Assembly (NCBI GenBank): GCA_028023455.1
Contig: JAQFVV010012496.1
Span: forward strand, 1,548,001 to 1,612,000
DNA length: 64,000 nt
Direction: 5' to 3'
DNA from: Epiperipatus broadwayi
Lineage: Eukaryota > Onychophora > Udeonychophora > Euonychophora > Peripatidae
The notes under the pieces: generated by a model
Told to the model about the DNA's origin: nothing
What the model saw: only the letters and a program-made list of their open reading frames with translations
Database searches by the model: none
Shown here: piece by piece, positions 21,799 through 33,029 of the stretch
Numbering within the stretch: position 1 is the first letter of the stretch
How the letters are laid out: each line of letters begins with the position of its first letter
Program-made: the position numbers and the translations under genes

Positions 21799-22591
21799 TA
21801 ATCTTATATTAGGCAGGTATCACGTCATCTCATTTCCATATTCGTAAAATCTTAATTACTTTCTATTTTCTTTATTTTTAAAACGTGTTTCGTAACTATT
21901 GCTTATTTAACTGGAGACTTAAAAAACAATTTATTGTGAAATGAAGGTTTTATTTATTTCCTGGTTTTCCCCATTACACCATAAAATTTAACTTTAAAAA
22001 TTAGAAACAGCACTCCTTAATATTTCGTCTTTAATGATAAAACACATCAGTATTAATCATTTAATTTATCCCTGATATTTGCAAGTCTTTGTATCTTATG
22101 TCATAGCGTTGTCCGGGAGGCGAACCCACAACCGTCTGCAACCAACTACTTGCTTGCAAGGCGGCTGTAATGACCTCTCGGCTAACAACGCTTGACGAGA
22201 GGTCATCTCAGCCGCCTTGCAAGCAAGTAGTTGGTTGCAGACGGTTGTGAGTTCGCCTCCCGGATGATGCTATGACATATGAAAAAAAAAATGTTTATAT
22301 CTTATATTTGGCAGGTATCTCTTCATCTTATTTTCATACTCTTAAAATCTTAATTATTTTCTGTTTCCTTTATTTTTAAAACGTGTTTTGGGTAGTTATC
22401 ACTTATTTAACTGAAGACTTAAAAACAATTTATTGTGAAATGTGGGTTTTTATTTATTTCCTGCTTTTCCCCACAACACAACAAAATTTAACTTAAAAAA
22501 TGAGAAACAATCGCGCTGCTTAATATTTTGTTTTTAAATGATAAATACCTCAGTATAAATGATTTAATTCGCCCTGATATTTGCAAGTCAT
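21799..22591. repeat. 290-bp direct duplication flanking a palindromic SINE pair
   Basis: Segments 21799-22088 and 22300-22591 are diverged direct copies along their whole length (GCAGGTATC, TTTTTAAAACGTGTTT, ACAATTTATTGTGAAATG, CCCTGATATTTGCAAGTC). The junction is occupied by two SINEs head to head. Confidence 0.85.
22098..22290. mobile_element. Head-to-head tRNA-derived SINE pair
   Basis: The minus-strand copy is 22098-22192 and the plus-strand copy 22194-22290. They are near-identical inverted arms of about 95 bp: GAGAGGTCATCTCAGCCGCC, GCAAGTAGTTGGTTGCAGAC, GGTTGTGAGTTCGCCTCCCG. This is the subfamily with the GCAAGTAGTTG insert, as at 30482. Only the right copy has a clear poly-A tail (22282-22290). 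Confidence 0.85.
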
Positions 22592-23814
22592 GTAATGAGT
22601 AGATTTTTTTTATTATTATGTATCTTGATAAAGACTTTGTTTATGATTTAAGGGACTTTGATACTTTTATTTAAACAAACAACTGTTTTCCTTTTGTGCC
22701 TATATACTGTATACACTTCCAACTTCCCAGCAGGTGGAGAATGTATATACTTGTAGTTATGTAATTTCAACTTCCTGGTGAGAAAGTAAATTATAAATGT
22801 AAGTTTACTATTTATTTTTTATATTTGGTAAAAATTTCTGGTCTTCTAGAATTTTGAAAGATGCCGAATAATTCAAAACAGAAAACCAATTTTGCTATTT
22901 ATAAATGTGTAAAAGTTATACGAGTAAATATTGCATGTCCGTACATCACATACGAAAGTTTAGTACGAAAGTAAAAGTATTAAAAAGTGAAAAACCTGTC
23001 GATTAAAATAATATATGTGTGTGAATGTACAGACTTTTCATTGGTAATCATTTTTTGCGACACCCGAAAAAATTTGCGGAATAATGATATTTTTACGACA
23101 TTGCCTCCCATTCAAATGATTCATTAAAGTCATTTTGACTTAACTGTGTAATTCGTTTTACTGTATTTTTAATCTTATTAACTTAAATTGCTTTTATGTG
23201 TGATAGGTAGTATAAAAACGTAACTGATAAGACGAACATGTTTTTATTTATCTATAAGTGTATGAAATGATTCATTTATACTTATTGACATTGATTCAAG
23301 GTATAATTACTTTGACCTTAACATTTATATGAACCGACCTATTTTCCGCGTATCACAATACTATTGTTATCTATGAAATTGTTTACATAAGGATTTATTT
23401 ATTTTCGCTGAAAGTTCACACTTGCTAAGATTATGAATCTTTTTTTCTTTGAATGTGTGTAGGCAAACAGTTAAATATTTAAATAGTAGGCACAATAAAA
23501 TATTAATTACATCAAACTTGTGATTTGGGCATTCTATGTGCATGTAGGGTAAGGTAATATACTGTGGAAGTTCTGCTCATGCAGAGCCTCTATAATTCAG
23601 TAATATAAAAAATATTGATCAAAATTCGGTAGCGTTAGCCATTCACAACAGTAAAAAAAAAAAAAATTACAATAGGAATGGACTTTGCAATGACTACACA
23701 AACCAGCCTGAACCACAAATATATCTACTTATGTAACATGCTCGTGAATTATTATGTTGATGTGATATTTTGTGGTGCTACAGTAATTTGCTTTTCTGAA
23801 ATCCTTCATATCTA
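22592..23814. other. No gene seen
   Basis: AT-rich DNA with no conserved frame or repeat recognised. Confidence 0.35.
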
Positions 23815-24500
23815 ATTGCCACTTGTGTTTTCAATATTTGTACTTTCGAAGTACAGTACATGTCTACTTTTTAAATCAATTGTCTCTTTACCGTTTCTTC
23901 TACTTTCACAAAGTCCAACAATATCCCATTTAATATTAGACTGTTCATCCAATTCTTGTGATCCTCCTTCACTTGAAGGTGATATACAGTAAGTAGTATT
24001 ACAAGTCGTCATCAGATGGCAGCCTGGCTCTGCAATCGGGATTCTTAGCACTCTTGGCCTTCGGTCGCCATCTGCTACCTTGGCTAATGATTTTACAACC
24101 TCCTGGGAATAAGGGTGATAATTTAGTTTCGTCTATCATGATTGTAAATATCTTTTTTTTTAAAAAAAAAGTTCATTCAGATACATATTCATCTGCCTTC
24201 AAGAAAATTCAATTGATATTACAGTTAAGAGCTATCAGGCAACTGGGAAGAAATTTCCAGTAATTGTTGATTTTAAACTCAGAGGTAAAAAGTGAATAAA
24301 CTTATTCACTGGTTGATGCATGTTTGTGAGCAATCCATCCATGTTTATATATTGTTTGAATAATATTATAAGTAATATGAGTTCAAAAATGTTTGAAGTG
24401 GACATTAGGAATTTGGCATTCTCAGTTCCTGTATGGCCTCAAAGAGAAATCAAAGGATCTCCTTTCAATTGATAGAAAACTCCTTTGTGCAACTGAAACT
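23815..24500 (-). mobile_element. RTE-type retrotransposon copy 4, 5' fragment
   Basis: Minus strand from about 24500: the 5' leader, MTDK-like start region near 24139, then endonuclease N-terminus (AEPGCHLMT, SNIKWDIVGLCESRRNGKET, STNIENTSGN) ending at 23815. Everything downstream of the first about 80 endonuclease residues is absent. It is 3'-truncated, which is unusual for target-primed retrotransposition and suggests a later deletion or rearrangement. Confidence 0.8.
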
Positions 24501-24905
24501 TAAATTACATTGTATGTAATAATCTTGATTTTATAATGAAAATGTAAATAGTTAATAAATACCAGTTGTAATTTGAAAGAATATATATCATAACAAAGTA
24601 TTGAATAATTTTGCTAACTTACATGTAGTATTCATGTTAAAAGCACCAATTAATTTATTATTCTAATTTATATTCTATATAAATAATTGATATCCCATGG
24701 TTTTGCCAACCAGATACCCGGATGCTAAATTTCTGATGGTCACTAGCCAAACAGAAGTCAGTTCTTGTGTTCGAATTATGTTATACAGAATGCTTACAAT
24801 ATACCATAAAATTGCAAGTAAAATATTAATTTTCAGTACTTACAGAAACATCCTTTTACTAAGCAATTTTGATTTCCTAATGAAAGTCTAAATAGTTGAT
24901 ACAGT

Positions 24906-25020
24906 ATATTTTATTAAAAACCAGTAAACATTTAGACAATCCCAATATCAATAACAATCAACAATTTCAAACTGTTGTCAAGGCAACCTCCTTTTAGCAA
25001 TAAGGGTAGAATTCCACCCT
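24906..25020 (+). repeat. Family E repeat
   Basis: AAACCAGTAAACATTTAGAC, AATCCCAATATCAATAACAA, CAAACTGTTGTCAAGGCAAC, CTCCTTTTAGCAATA. Same order as at 44980 and 45270. Confidence 0.65.
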
Positions 25021-25231
25021 TATTATGCATTCTTAAGTTTTTGTAAGAGACACACTTTGATACATATTGTAATATTAAAGAGTACTTAGAAAAACAGGTC
25101 ATTGCTCTCTTAATTTACAAGTAATATTTACATTAATAGGACACATCCATTCTATATTACTCTTATTTTGAGCTATTTATGAGACATGGGTGATCAATGA
25201 ATATAATGCTTTTTCTAGTCAGATTGTCACA

Positions 25232-25300
25232 CTATTTTCTGATGGCCAATAGCTAGAAAATAGTTTAGAGCTATCATTGGCCCTACCATGTGATATCTAA
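25232..25300 (+). repeat. Decayed hammerhead relic, A'-like
   Basis: CTGATGG, then GCCAATAGC and AGAAAATAGT, resemble the core of the family A' ribozyme at 61269 with A9 and stem III changed. Inactive and only suggestive. Confidence 0.3.
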
Positions 25301-25762
25301 TGATTTCTCGAGCTTATACCATTAACTCTAAAATATAGGGAAATATAGATATCTGTGGGTAATTTTTATACTAAAGCATATCTTTATTTTCAAATTATTC
25401 CATTTCTTGCATTCATTGGTTAACTGATATATAACATCTGTTTTATGGTGTAGTAAATTACTTCATGATTTTTTTATTTTAAATATGTACAGGGTTGTTT
25501 AATATATGCTAAATAATAATAATTAATGTTCGTTCATTATCCACACATGGCATCTGTGATGTTAAGAGTTATTTTAGTCCATTTACAAGTAGTAAAAATT
25601 TAGCATATGAGATTGAATGAAAATAAAATAAAGACATTTCGTTGTAACTACTGTTAGCATTGAAAGGTCTCTGACTTTATACCAATAGCTGTATCACTAT
25701 TATAGTAATAGATATATTTACTAAATTTAGTAAGTAGCTTTGGTAATATCTTGAGAAAAAAT

Positions 25763-25852
25763 GAGAGGTCAGCGACAGCTGCTTTACAAGCAGTTGTCCC
25801 GGGTTAGCGTATTCGCTTCCTGGCTGATGCTATGACTCATGAGGAAAAAAAA
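25763..25852 (+). mobile_element. tRNA-derived SINE, 5'-truncated
   Basis: GAGAGGTCAGCG, GCAGTTGTCCCGGG, TTCGCTTCCTGGC, GATGCTATGACTCATGAG and a poly-A tail. Same family as 7961. The first bases of the A box are lost. Confidence 0.7.
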
Positions 25853-27420
25853 GTAACGAAACATAATTTTGCATTTCTATATTCGATAAAATATATCCGA
25901 GTGAATTATATCTGGATTTATTTTAACACATGGATAACCACTATCTTTGTTTATACACATATGCTTAGCATATTTAGGAAATATTATGTCGTATGAACAT
26001 ATCAGCCGCAATCCACATTTAAGAATATTAAATCTCTGCACAGATCTCGCCTAACATCTTTAATTATTAAAGTTGATGATAATACTTTGATGATTCTACA
26101 ATTTTACTCCTAATCTTGCTTATATTTATGGCTGGAATGTATTGAAATGTCTGCAGACCCATTCGCTATAAGGGATTTCATCAAATGTATGATTCAATAT
26201 TGCACTGTAATGTTCTTGATTAGAGACGGCAGCGTAAGCAAACGTCACAGATATTCACAAATAAAATATGGCAAGATGTACTTAAGATTCATCTGTGTAT
26301 GCATTAAGCTTGCTAAATTTGCATTATAGGGATACATGTAAAATATATTAAATATTTAAACTTTGATTATGAAATCAAAAGCTTTGAGTATGTAAAAAAA
26401 AAAAAGAATGTATTATATTTGTAATTCATACATAATAAGAACTTGGTTTTTGTCCGGCTATTGACCATCTGAAATTAATTATCGGAGGATCTGGTTGGCA
26501 ATACTTTGAGGTATCCATTATTCATTCTTACCTATATGGACAATTATAAATTAGAATAATATAATCAATTAGTGTTGTTAATATGAATATTATATGTAAA
26601 GTAACAGAGTTATTTAATGCCTTGTTTTGATATATATATTCCTTCAAATTACAGCTGATATCAAAGTCAAATATTAAGTATTTAGACTTTTATTATAAAG
26701 TCAAAATTTAAATTGATCATATACTCGGTAATCCCAAAACAAAATGAATGATTCCAGTTCTGACAAAAAAAAAAACTTTGATTTTACTATCTCCAGTTCC
26801 AGGTACACTACCCTGTCCCTTAATTTACTAGACGAGGCATTACTTCATTATAAAACACTGTACAAGTCTGTAATCATGATGATTAAAAATTAATGATATA
26901 TATAGTAATAATATGGATGAGAGATGTATCAGGCATGATGCAGACCACATTCTCAAATGAATAAGTATATAGTAAATGAAGATAACCAAAAAATCAGCAT
27001 CAGAAGCCATTGTAAATTATATCTGGGCATTACTATCAATAATTATCAAGAGGCAACAGTCATTCTTTGGGACTGGGTTTAAAAGAGGGACCTTACAAAG
27101 TCGTAGACTAATTACCTAGCCCATGCCATACTTAGAGCCTATTATAAAGCAATCAGCAATATTTCATCTGCATGCAGATGACTTAAATGCTAAAATAACT
27201 ATAGTAATAAACCTATCAAAAATACTGATATTATATCAATGCTGATCATCATCAATGCCATGGGCCATATGAGACCATGAGTGTACTGTCTATCTCTAAA
27301 CTACTTTAATAGTCTACAAAGTAAGTGAATTTTAAAGGTGACTTATGACCTTAGCACTATCTACTTAATTCTAAAAGAATCGTATAGATATCCAAACACC
27401 CATACCCATATATATATATA
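25853..27420. other. No gene seen
   Basis: AT-rich. Short frames only and no recognised repeat. Confidence 0.35.
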
Positions 27421-27505
27421 ATCATTAAAAACCAGTCAACACTTAGACAATATCAATAACAATCAACAATTTCAAAACTGTTGCCAAAGGTAACTTCATT
27501 TTAAC
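27421..27505 (+). repeat. Family E repeat fragment
   Basis: AAAACCAGTCAACACTTAGA, ATCAATAACAATCAACAATT, AAACTGTTGCC, GTAACTTCATTTTAACA. It abuts the A' element at 27529. Confidence 0.6.
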
Positions 27506-27528
27506 AGTATATATATATAATGCAAATA

Positions 27529-27730
27529 AAAAAACGTGTAGATGTCTAAAAATTTCAGATTTTCTTAAGAGTTAACTATTAGAAAATGCTTAGTTTGAGT
27601 TGGTATTTTGAATCTGGTGTCCTAACTCTTCACTGAAGAGAGTCATAGCTCAAAACTGGTCTGGGAATGGGAACAATCCTAGGTAAAGGTGATTTGAATG
27701 CCTTCTCTTATAGCATTTATCATTTTTAAA
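27529..27730 (+). mobile_element. Family A' hammerhead element, decayed
   Basis: GATGTCTAAAAATTTCAGAT and TAAGAGTTAACTATTAG match 59957-59985. The ribozyme region 27610-27679 has CTGAAGA (27633-27639; N7 = A), stem II GAG-TCATAG-CTC, then AAAA in place of GAAA, so G12 is lost and it should be inactive. Stem III ACTGGTC is kept. Confidence 0.6.
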
Positions 27731-27999
27731 AAAAGCTTATTTACAGCTGTTAATACGCTCTTTATTTTATATAATGCAAATATTACTATGTTCAAACTAT
27801 TTTAGGATCGCAAAGACCCTGGTATCTGGGAACAAGAGAAAGTGCACCTATATGAAACTTCATTTATTCTCCAGTTGGCTTAACATAGAATAATGGCCAA
27901 TAAATTTATTTATGGAAAATAATAAGAGTAAATTAAATGTCTAGTAAATACCCTATAAGGTCCCCGGGTCCCGTGTCCACAGGCTTCTGGTGTTTTTTT

Positions 28000-28745
28000 T
28001 TTTTTTTTTTTTATGAAGTAAATAGTTCGGTTTTTTTTTTATGGAGGAGGAGGAAAAGGGGTGTTTCCTTGTTATATTGGAAAAAAAGGGGGGAAAAAGG
28101 GTGGGGAGTTGTGTGGGGTGTAGAAGGGAGGGGTTTTGTGAAGAAAGGAATGTGGATATATAAAAAGGATTTGAAATATGAGGTAAAGGGTGTCGAAAAG
28201 ATAGTGCATGGATACAACAAAAACAATGGAGATGGAGAAGATTAAAATATATAGAGGAGTGGATATAGTTTTAAAATTAAATGTGGAGGGGTTGGTAATA
28301 AGAAAGATGTAAGGGTTATAAAAGTTACGTTTTGAATAGAATTGGATAGTATGGAAATAATGTTTTTGGGTTAGAAGAGAGGTTTGATTGGTTTGGATAA
28401 AAGAAATGTAAAAGGGAGTTTTTGGAGGGGGGGGGGTTTTTTGTTTTTTTTGTATTTTTTTTATTTATTTTATGGTTTTTTGTGTTTTGTATTTTTGCTT
28501 TTGGTTTATTATTGGGTTTGTTATATTTTTATTAAATTTTATTAAAAATATGAAATTGAAAGTGGTTTATTAGAAATAATTTTAAGAAAATGGTTTTAAT
28601 TGTTTGAAGTTTATTTTTTTTTTTTTTTTTATATGAATTATTATATTTTTTTTTGGTGGGTTTTTTGAATTTTTTTTATTTTCTGGTTATTATTTTTTGA
28701 GTTTGTTTTTTGGTAGGGGGTTTTTTTGTTTTTGGGGGGGGGGGT
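28000..28745. other. Extreme C-depleted, G/T-rich tract
   Basis: From 28021 to 28740 the + strand has only 11 C in 720 bases, while G is common and often in runs (G8-G10 near 28428 and 28734). T runs of 15-20 occur near 27993 and 28613. Bounds are sharp: normal composition at 27960-27990 (CCCCGGGTCCCGTGTCCAC) and again after 28760. Short frames here are composition artefacts. Confidence 0.85.
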
Positions 28746-29180
28746 TTAGTGGTTTAAATGAAGACTTTTGCAATGAATGCACTTTAATTGGGAAGTAAAT
28801 AAGCCATGAATTTTTATCTTTCTAGTTTACATTAGATAAAACATGTTTGTATAGATATATAAATAAAATATTTAAATAAATACACTTTAAAATTAGATAA
28901 ATTTTAAAGGACTAAATAAATTATGCTTCAGAACTATAATAATTTGTAAAAAGATAAAAAAAATTCACATTTGTACATTTTTGTTGTTGATATACCAATT
29001 GTTTTCTGCCTTTTATGTATATAAAGTAAGAGTGTTTGGACTTTATTATTTGTGATGATCTTTCTAGAATGTTTTTTTTTTTTGTTTATCTTAGTTATTT
29101 TCTTATGCAACCTAATCATTTTATAAGTAGGTGAATCATTTTACTGAGGCATATTAATTAAGCAAAATATATAAATGATA

Positions 29181-29744
29181 GTAAATATAGGGGATAGTTG
29201 AAATGTGCTTGAATGTCTGAATTCAAATCCCCTATATTTACAATTAAGCTCCAGGTATATGAAGAGTGCCTGTATTTCAAATATTACACATTAGGCCTGA
29301 TCCTACCCCTCCCTCTTCTGTGTATTTAAATGGATAAGGTCCTATATATGAGGGGTCAGAGTGACTTGAGGTCAATATGGGCATAACAACAATATTGGCA
29401 GCAGCACGGGATGTGGGTTTTCCGTCATCAGATTTTCAATGGTATGGATGGCCGAAGAGTTGGAGTAGATTGAAGCCTGTCCATTAAAGTATGAAGATTT
29501 CCTATCTTAATATAAACTGAGCACTGATTATATATGTGTGTGAATTGATAATCTGGTCCAACTGGTGAGTGCTGGTTCAGCATGAAATATGTATATTGGT
29601 GATTATTCATCTTTTCTACATGTGTGTGGAGATGTGTATCAGTAGTATGAGATAGTGTGGATAGTTGAAAGGAGCTTGAAAGTCTGGGTTCAAATCCCCT
29701 ATATTTACATTTAAGCTCCAGATATATGAAGAATGTGTATTTTC
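29181..29744 (+). mobile_element. Family B hammerhead element with 16-bp TSD
   Basis: Flanked by perfect AAATATATAAATGATA repeats at 29165-29180 and 29745-29760. A block of about 93 bp (GATAGTTGAAA, GTCTG..TTCAAATCCCC, AAGCTCCAG) occurs at both ends with an offset of 467 bp, so the insertion spans one full monomer plus an overlap. The ribozyme lies at 29547-29607. The terminal blocks look like Pol III A and B boxes (GGATAGTTGAAAGG and GGGTTCAAATCCC, about 30 bp apart). Confidence 0.85.
29547..29607 (+). ncRNA. Type I hammerhead ribozyme, family B, A6 changed
   Basis: Stem I CCAA/TTGG plus GATAATC/GATTATT, core CTGGTGA (A6 to G), stem II TGCTG-GTT-CAGCA, GAAA, stem III in palindromic ATATGTAT. 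The distal stem I differs from 58827 (GATGATC with GATCATT) by a compensatory pair. A6G should reduce or abolish cleavage. Confidence 0.75.
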
Positions 29745-30481
29745 AAATATATAAATGATAAAGATGAAAAAATAAAAATGTTTAAACATAAAAGTTAGTC
29801 AATCTAGAGAAACCAGAAGTTAAATATGAAAAGAGAATTTTTTTTAAAAAAAAAATGTTAAAAAATATGATTGACACCAAATTTAAATTTAATTATTAAA
29901 TCATTTATAAACATAATTTAAGATAAAAATGTTGGAGAAAGTAAGATTATATAGAGAGAGAATGGTAAAGGAAAGTTTATATATAAAAAGAAATAAACCT
30001 GTTCTGAATAGAATAAATTATATAATATTTTAAGTAAAGAATAAATTAGTATGTAACGGTATTGTTTTTAAGGAAGTACTTAAGAGGTATAAAAAGGAAA
30101 TGAAAATATATTTGTGATTAGTTTTTTAAAAGAAAGGAAATGTATAAGAAATAAGGAAAAATTTGAAGAGGAAAGAAGCAAGTAAGTGTATATAATGTAC
30201 TATATATAAAAGAAGGGTTATGGATAAATGAAAGGAAAAGGTTATTGGGATAGATGCATTTTTGTTTTTTTATTTTATTTTTAATTGTATTGATAATTAT
30301 AAAAATGTAATATGTATTTTGTAGATCCTTGAAAATGACTACAAATTATGTGGTTGAAATGTTAGATATGGTAAACCAATAAATATATATATATATATAT
30401 ATGGTGATAGAAAAGTTTTGGGAAAGAAAAAAGATTGGTTTTAATGTGAAAAAAAGATTATAAATTTTATATAACTTGTCA
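29745..30481. other. No gene seen; A/G-rich
   Basis: Strongly A/G/T-biased on the + strand with few C, milder than 28021-28740. A TA run lies at 30382-30402. Confidence 0.35.
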
Positions 30482-30590
30482 ATCGTTGTTAGCCAAGAGG
30501 TCAGCGCAGTCGCCTTGCAAGCAAGTAGTTGTTTGCAGACGGTTGTGGGTTCGCCTCCCGGTCGATGCCATGACATATGAAAAAAAATTT
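30482..30590 (+). mobile_element. tRNA-derived SINE with near-perfect TSD
   Basis: A box TAGCCAAGAGG, GCAAGTAGTTGTTTGCAGAC, B box GGGTTCGCCTCCC, GATGCCATGACATATG, then A8. Flanks TTTTATATAACTT (30465-30477) and TTTTATATATAACTT (about 30592-30606) differ by one TA unit. Confidence 0.8.
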
Positions 30591-31331
30591 TTTTTATATA
30601 TAACTTATTTTATTTATAAGAACAATTAGTTATCCAACAATTTAAGAAAGAATTTGTATTTTTATTGATTGTAAAAAGATTTTTCACAGACATGGTGTAA
30701 TAGGTGGTATTACTAAATATTCACAATATATTAATTTTTAATATTCTATTACCTATCTTCATACTTATTTCAATTTATATTATCTGATTAACAACTTGGC
30801 TTTATATTTTCTTAACTATATTAAAGTTTATTACTAATAAAAGTTGCGAATTCATTATTCCTGCTACCGTAATTAAAGAGCATTAAATGGTTCGTCAAAA
30901 ACAATCTTTTAACATTTTCATTATGTCAAGGCAATGGAAAAATTTACTTTTTTTAGATAGCTGATTCATATTTTTTTTAGCTAACTATCCAGTATTGAAA
31001 TATAGATGAGTATTTATCCTTTTATTACCCAAATGGTAATGTTGGGTCATTCAGGTGATGTCAATGAGTGATTCTCAAATCATTTAGTATAATATTAATA
31101 TGCAACCTTCAGCATTTGTGATAGAAGTGCCACATGCCTATCGGCTCTAAATAACATTGACATATTTCCATTATTTCCAAATAAACTTATAAATTATATG
31201 ACAGTTCAAAATGTATAAGCTGTTTTAAGTTAGAAAAAAAATTTTTTGCACATTCATCATTGTCAGATTATTTTTCAATAAAAAGTTGGAGATTTTAATA
31301 TAGATCAAAACATTTGACATTATCAATATAA
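30591..31331. other. No gene seen
   Basis: AT-rich with no recognised element. Confidence 0.3.
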
Positions 31332-31899
31332 AAACAGGCAAAACTATACATATAGCCACTCAATGCAAGCCAGAGTAATCAATGGATGCCAGAAGGCCTG
31401 TGCATAAAATCCCCATCTAGTGCCTACTCATCCAATATTGTCAGACTAGTTTCTGGCTTGTGGTCTTGAATCTGAGAGCACCGCATCTAGATCTTAGGAT
31501 TTAATGCAACCCTCCAGCAGCCACCTTTTATCTCTACTTAACTACAAAACCATGAGTCTTAAATTAAAAACACTATAATATTTTCAATCCAAGCTCATTA
31601 GCTTATATAGTCATATAGGTCTGAACTCAGTTCAGTACCTAAACATTTTTATGACTTTGGTTTTTTAATAACCATAGCCACCACTATCCTATTAGGCAGG
31701 GTTGGTTTTAAGCCAATAAACATCACATGATCACCATTTCCTATGCTTTCTTATAACTTATTAAAATAGGCAAAACTATACGTATTGCCTTCTGGCAACC
31801 ATTGATTACTCTGGTTTGTACTGAGTGGCAATACGTATAGAGAGTTTTGCCTGTTTTAATAACAGTTATAAGAAGCATAGGAAATGGTGATCATGTGAT
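31332..31899 (-). mobile_element. Family A element with 14-bp TSD, core deleted
   Basis: Bounded by perfect CATTATCAATATAA at 31318-31331 and 31900-31913. It is in reverse orientation, with ends AAACAGGCAAAAC and GATCATGTGAT. The ribozyme region near 31441-31475 retains stem III and part of stem II (GACTAGTTTCTGGCTTGTGG) but the CTGANGA segment and 5' stem I are deleted, so it cannot cleave. A second inverted end pair follows at 31755-31900. Confidence 0.8.
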
Positions 31900-31945
31900 C
31901 ATTATCAATATAATTGCCAATTTTTAAATGAATATTTATTGTCAG

Positions 31946-32150
31946 AAATGTACCCAGCCTGTGGAAGAACCCTCATTTTTGTAATAGTTTTTTCTTAATT
32001 GGTTGCTTTAACAATTTTTTTTTTTTTGTTTTGCAGAATTACTTATTGGCAAATGTACCCAGCCTATGGAAAGCCCATGTTTCTGTAATAGTTTTTTTTT
32101 TTAATTGTTTGCTTTAACAATTTTTTTTTTTTGCTTTGTGAAATTACTTG
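31946..32150. repeat. Tandem duplication, offset 105 bp
   Basis: AAATGTACCCAGCCT..TGGAA, GTAATAGTTTTTT and TTGCTTTAACAATTTTT occur twice at an offset of 105 bp, moderately diverged. Confidence 0.75.
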
Positions 32151-32756
32151 CTTTGAATAAAATGCTCGTAATCAAATTAAGGCTCTTAAATATAAGGAAG
32201 GAATTACTTCTTTTGCTGTAAATAAAGATTACGGTTTATTAATGGTAGAAGAAATAATGAATTTTTTCTTTGAAAAGTACACCCTCTAATAAAGAAATGT
32301 TTAACTTAAATATCACATGACAGCATTACGGACAAACATTTAGGGATTTTATATACGGATTGTATTTATAACTTGTTGTAATTTAGACACATTAATGTAT
32401 GATGTATTCAGAAACACCCAAATCATTAAATTGTCAGGATCGAAAACATACATTTTTTAAAATTAGCCGCTTGGAGGTTTACAAATACTTTTTTATATAG
32501 TGTATAGAGCACAGGTAGCATTCAAGGGTCTTCATCAATGCACAGTTGAAGTATAATAGTTAAAACATTTTAAAATACAGTTTCTATAATAGAATTTTTC
32601 TATCTCTAATTTTTATTTTCATAAAAAATATGTGTAAATCAAATGAGGAATTATAATGACAATTTACCTATATTTGATTTTTTTTAAAAAATCTCAGACA
32701 ACAATACTAGCAAATGTAAATATATTAAATTTACTAAGCATGTGGAGCTCTCAATT
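32151..32756. other. No gene seen
   Basis: AT-rich DNA upstream of a GC-rich patch. Confidence 0.3.
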
Positions 32757-32990
32757 CAGGGGCGCTAGCCGGAGGTGCGAGGGGGGTGGCGCTATCTTCT
32801 TCTCTACTTGAATTTATGTATGAATGGGCCGGACTCGGGCGTTCTGGGCTGGGAGGGTGAAGCTTGGAACGCCTTCACATTTGATTCACTGAATATTGTA
32901 TATAAGTGGGCAATGTGAAATCTTTCGATTTACATCTGATTGGCTGTCACATAAGCATTTTTAAGGCACTTCTGTTAAAGGTTTTAGGTA
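32757..32990 (+). promoter_or_regulatory. Candidate CPT1 promoter / 5' untranslated exon
   Basis: GC-rich islands (GGGGCGCTAGCCGGAGGTGC, GGGCCGGACTCGGGCGTTC) stand out in AT-rich DNA. They are followed by TATATAAG at 32899-32906, an inverted CCAAT (ATTGG) near 32937, and a plausible splice donor TTTTAG|GTAAAAG near 32986. It lies about 3 kb upstream of the CPT1 coding exon, whose 5' side looks like a splice acceptor, so an upstream non-coding exon is expected. No transcript evidence. It could also be an unrelated element. Confidence 0.3.
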
Positions 32991-33029
32991 AAAGTAGGAT
33001 CTTAGAGTAGAATATGTTCACAGAATTAA

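Noticed and set aside
28011-28245. Frames on both strands in the G/T-rich tract as genes
   Set aside because: They result from the extreme base composition (few C, hence few stops); no motif, and they overlap antisense to each other.
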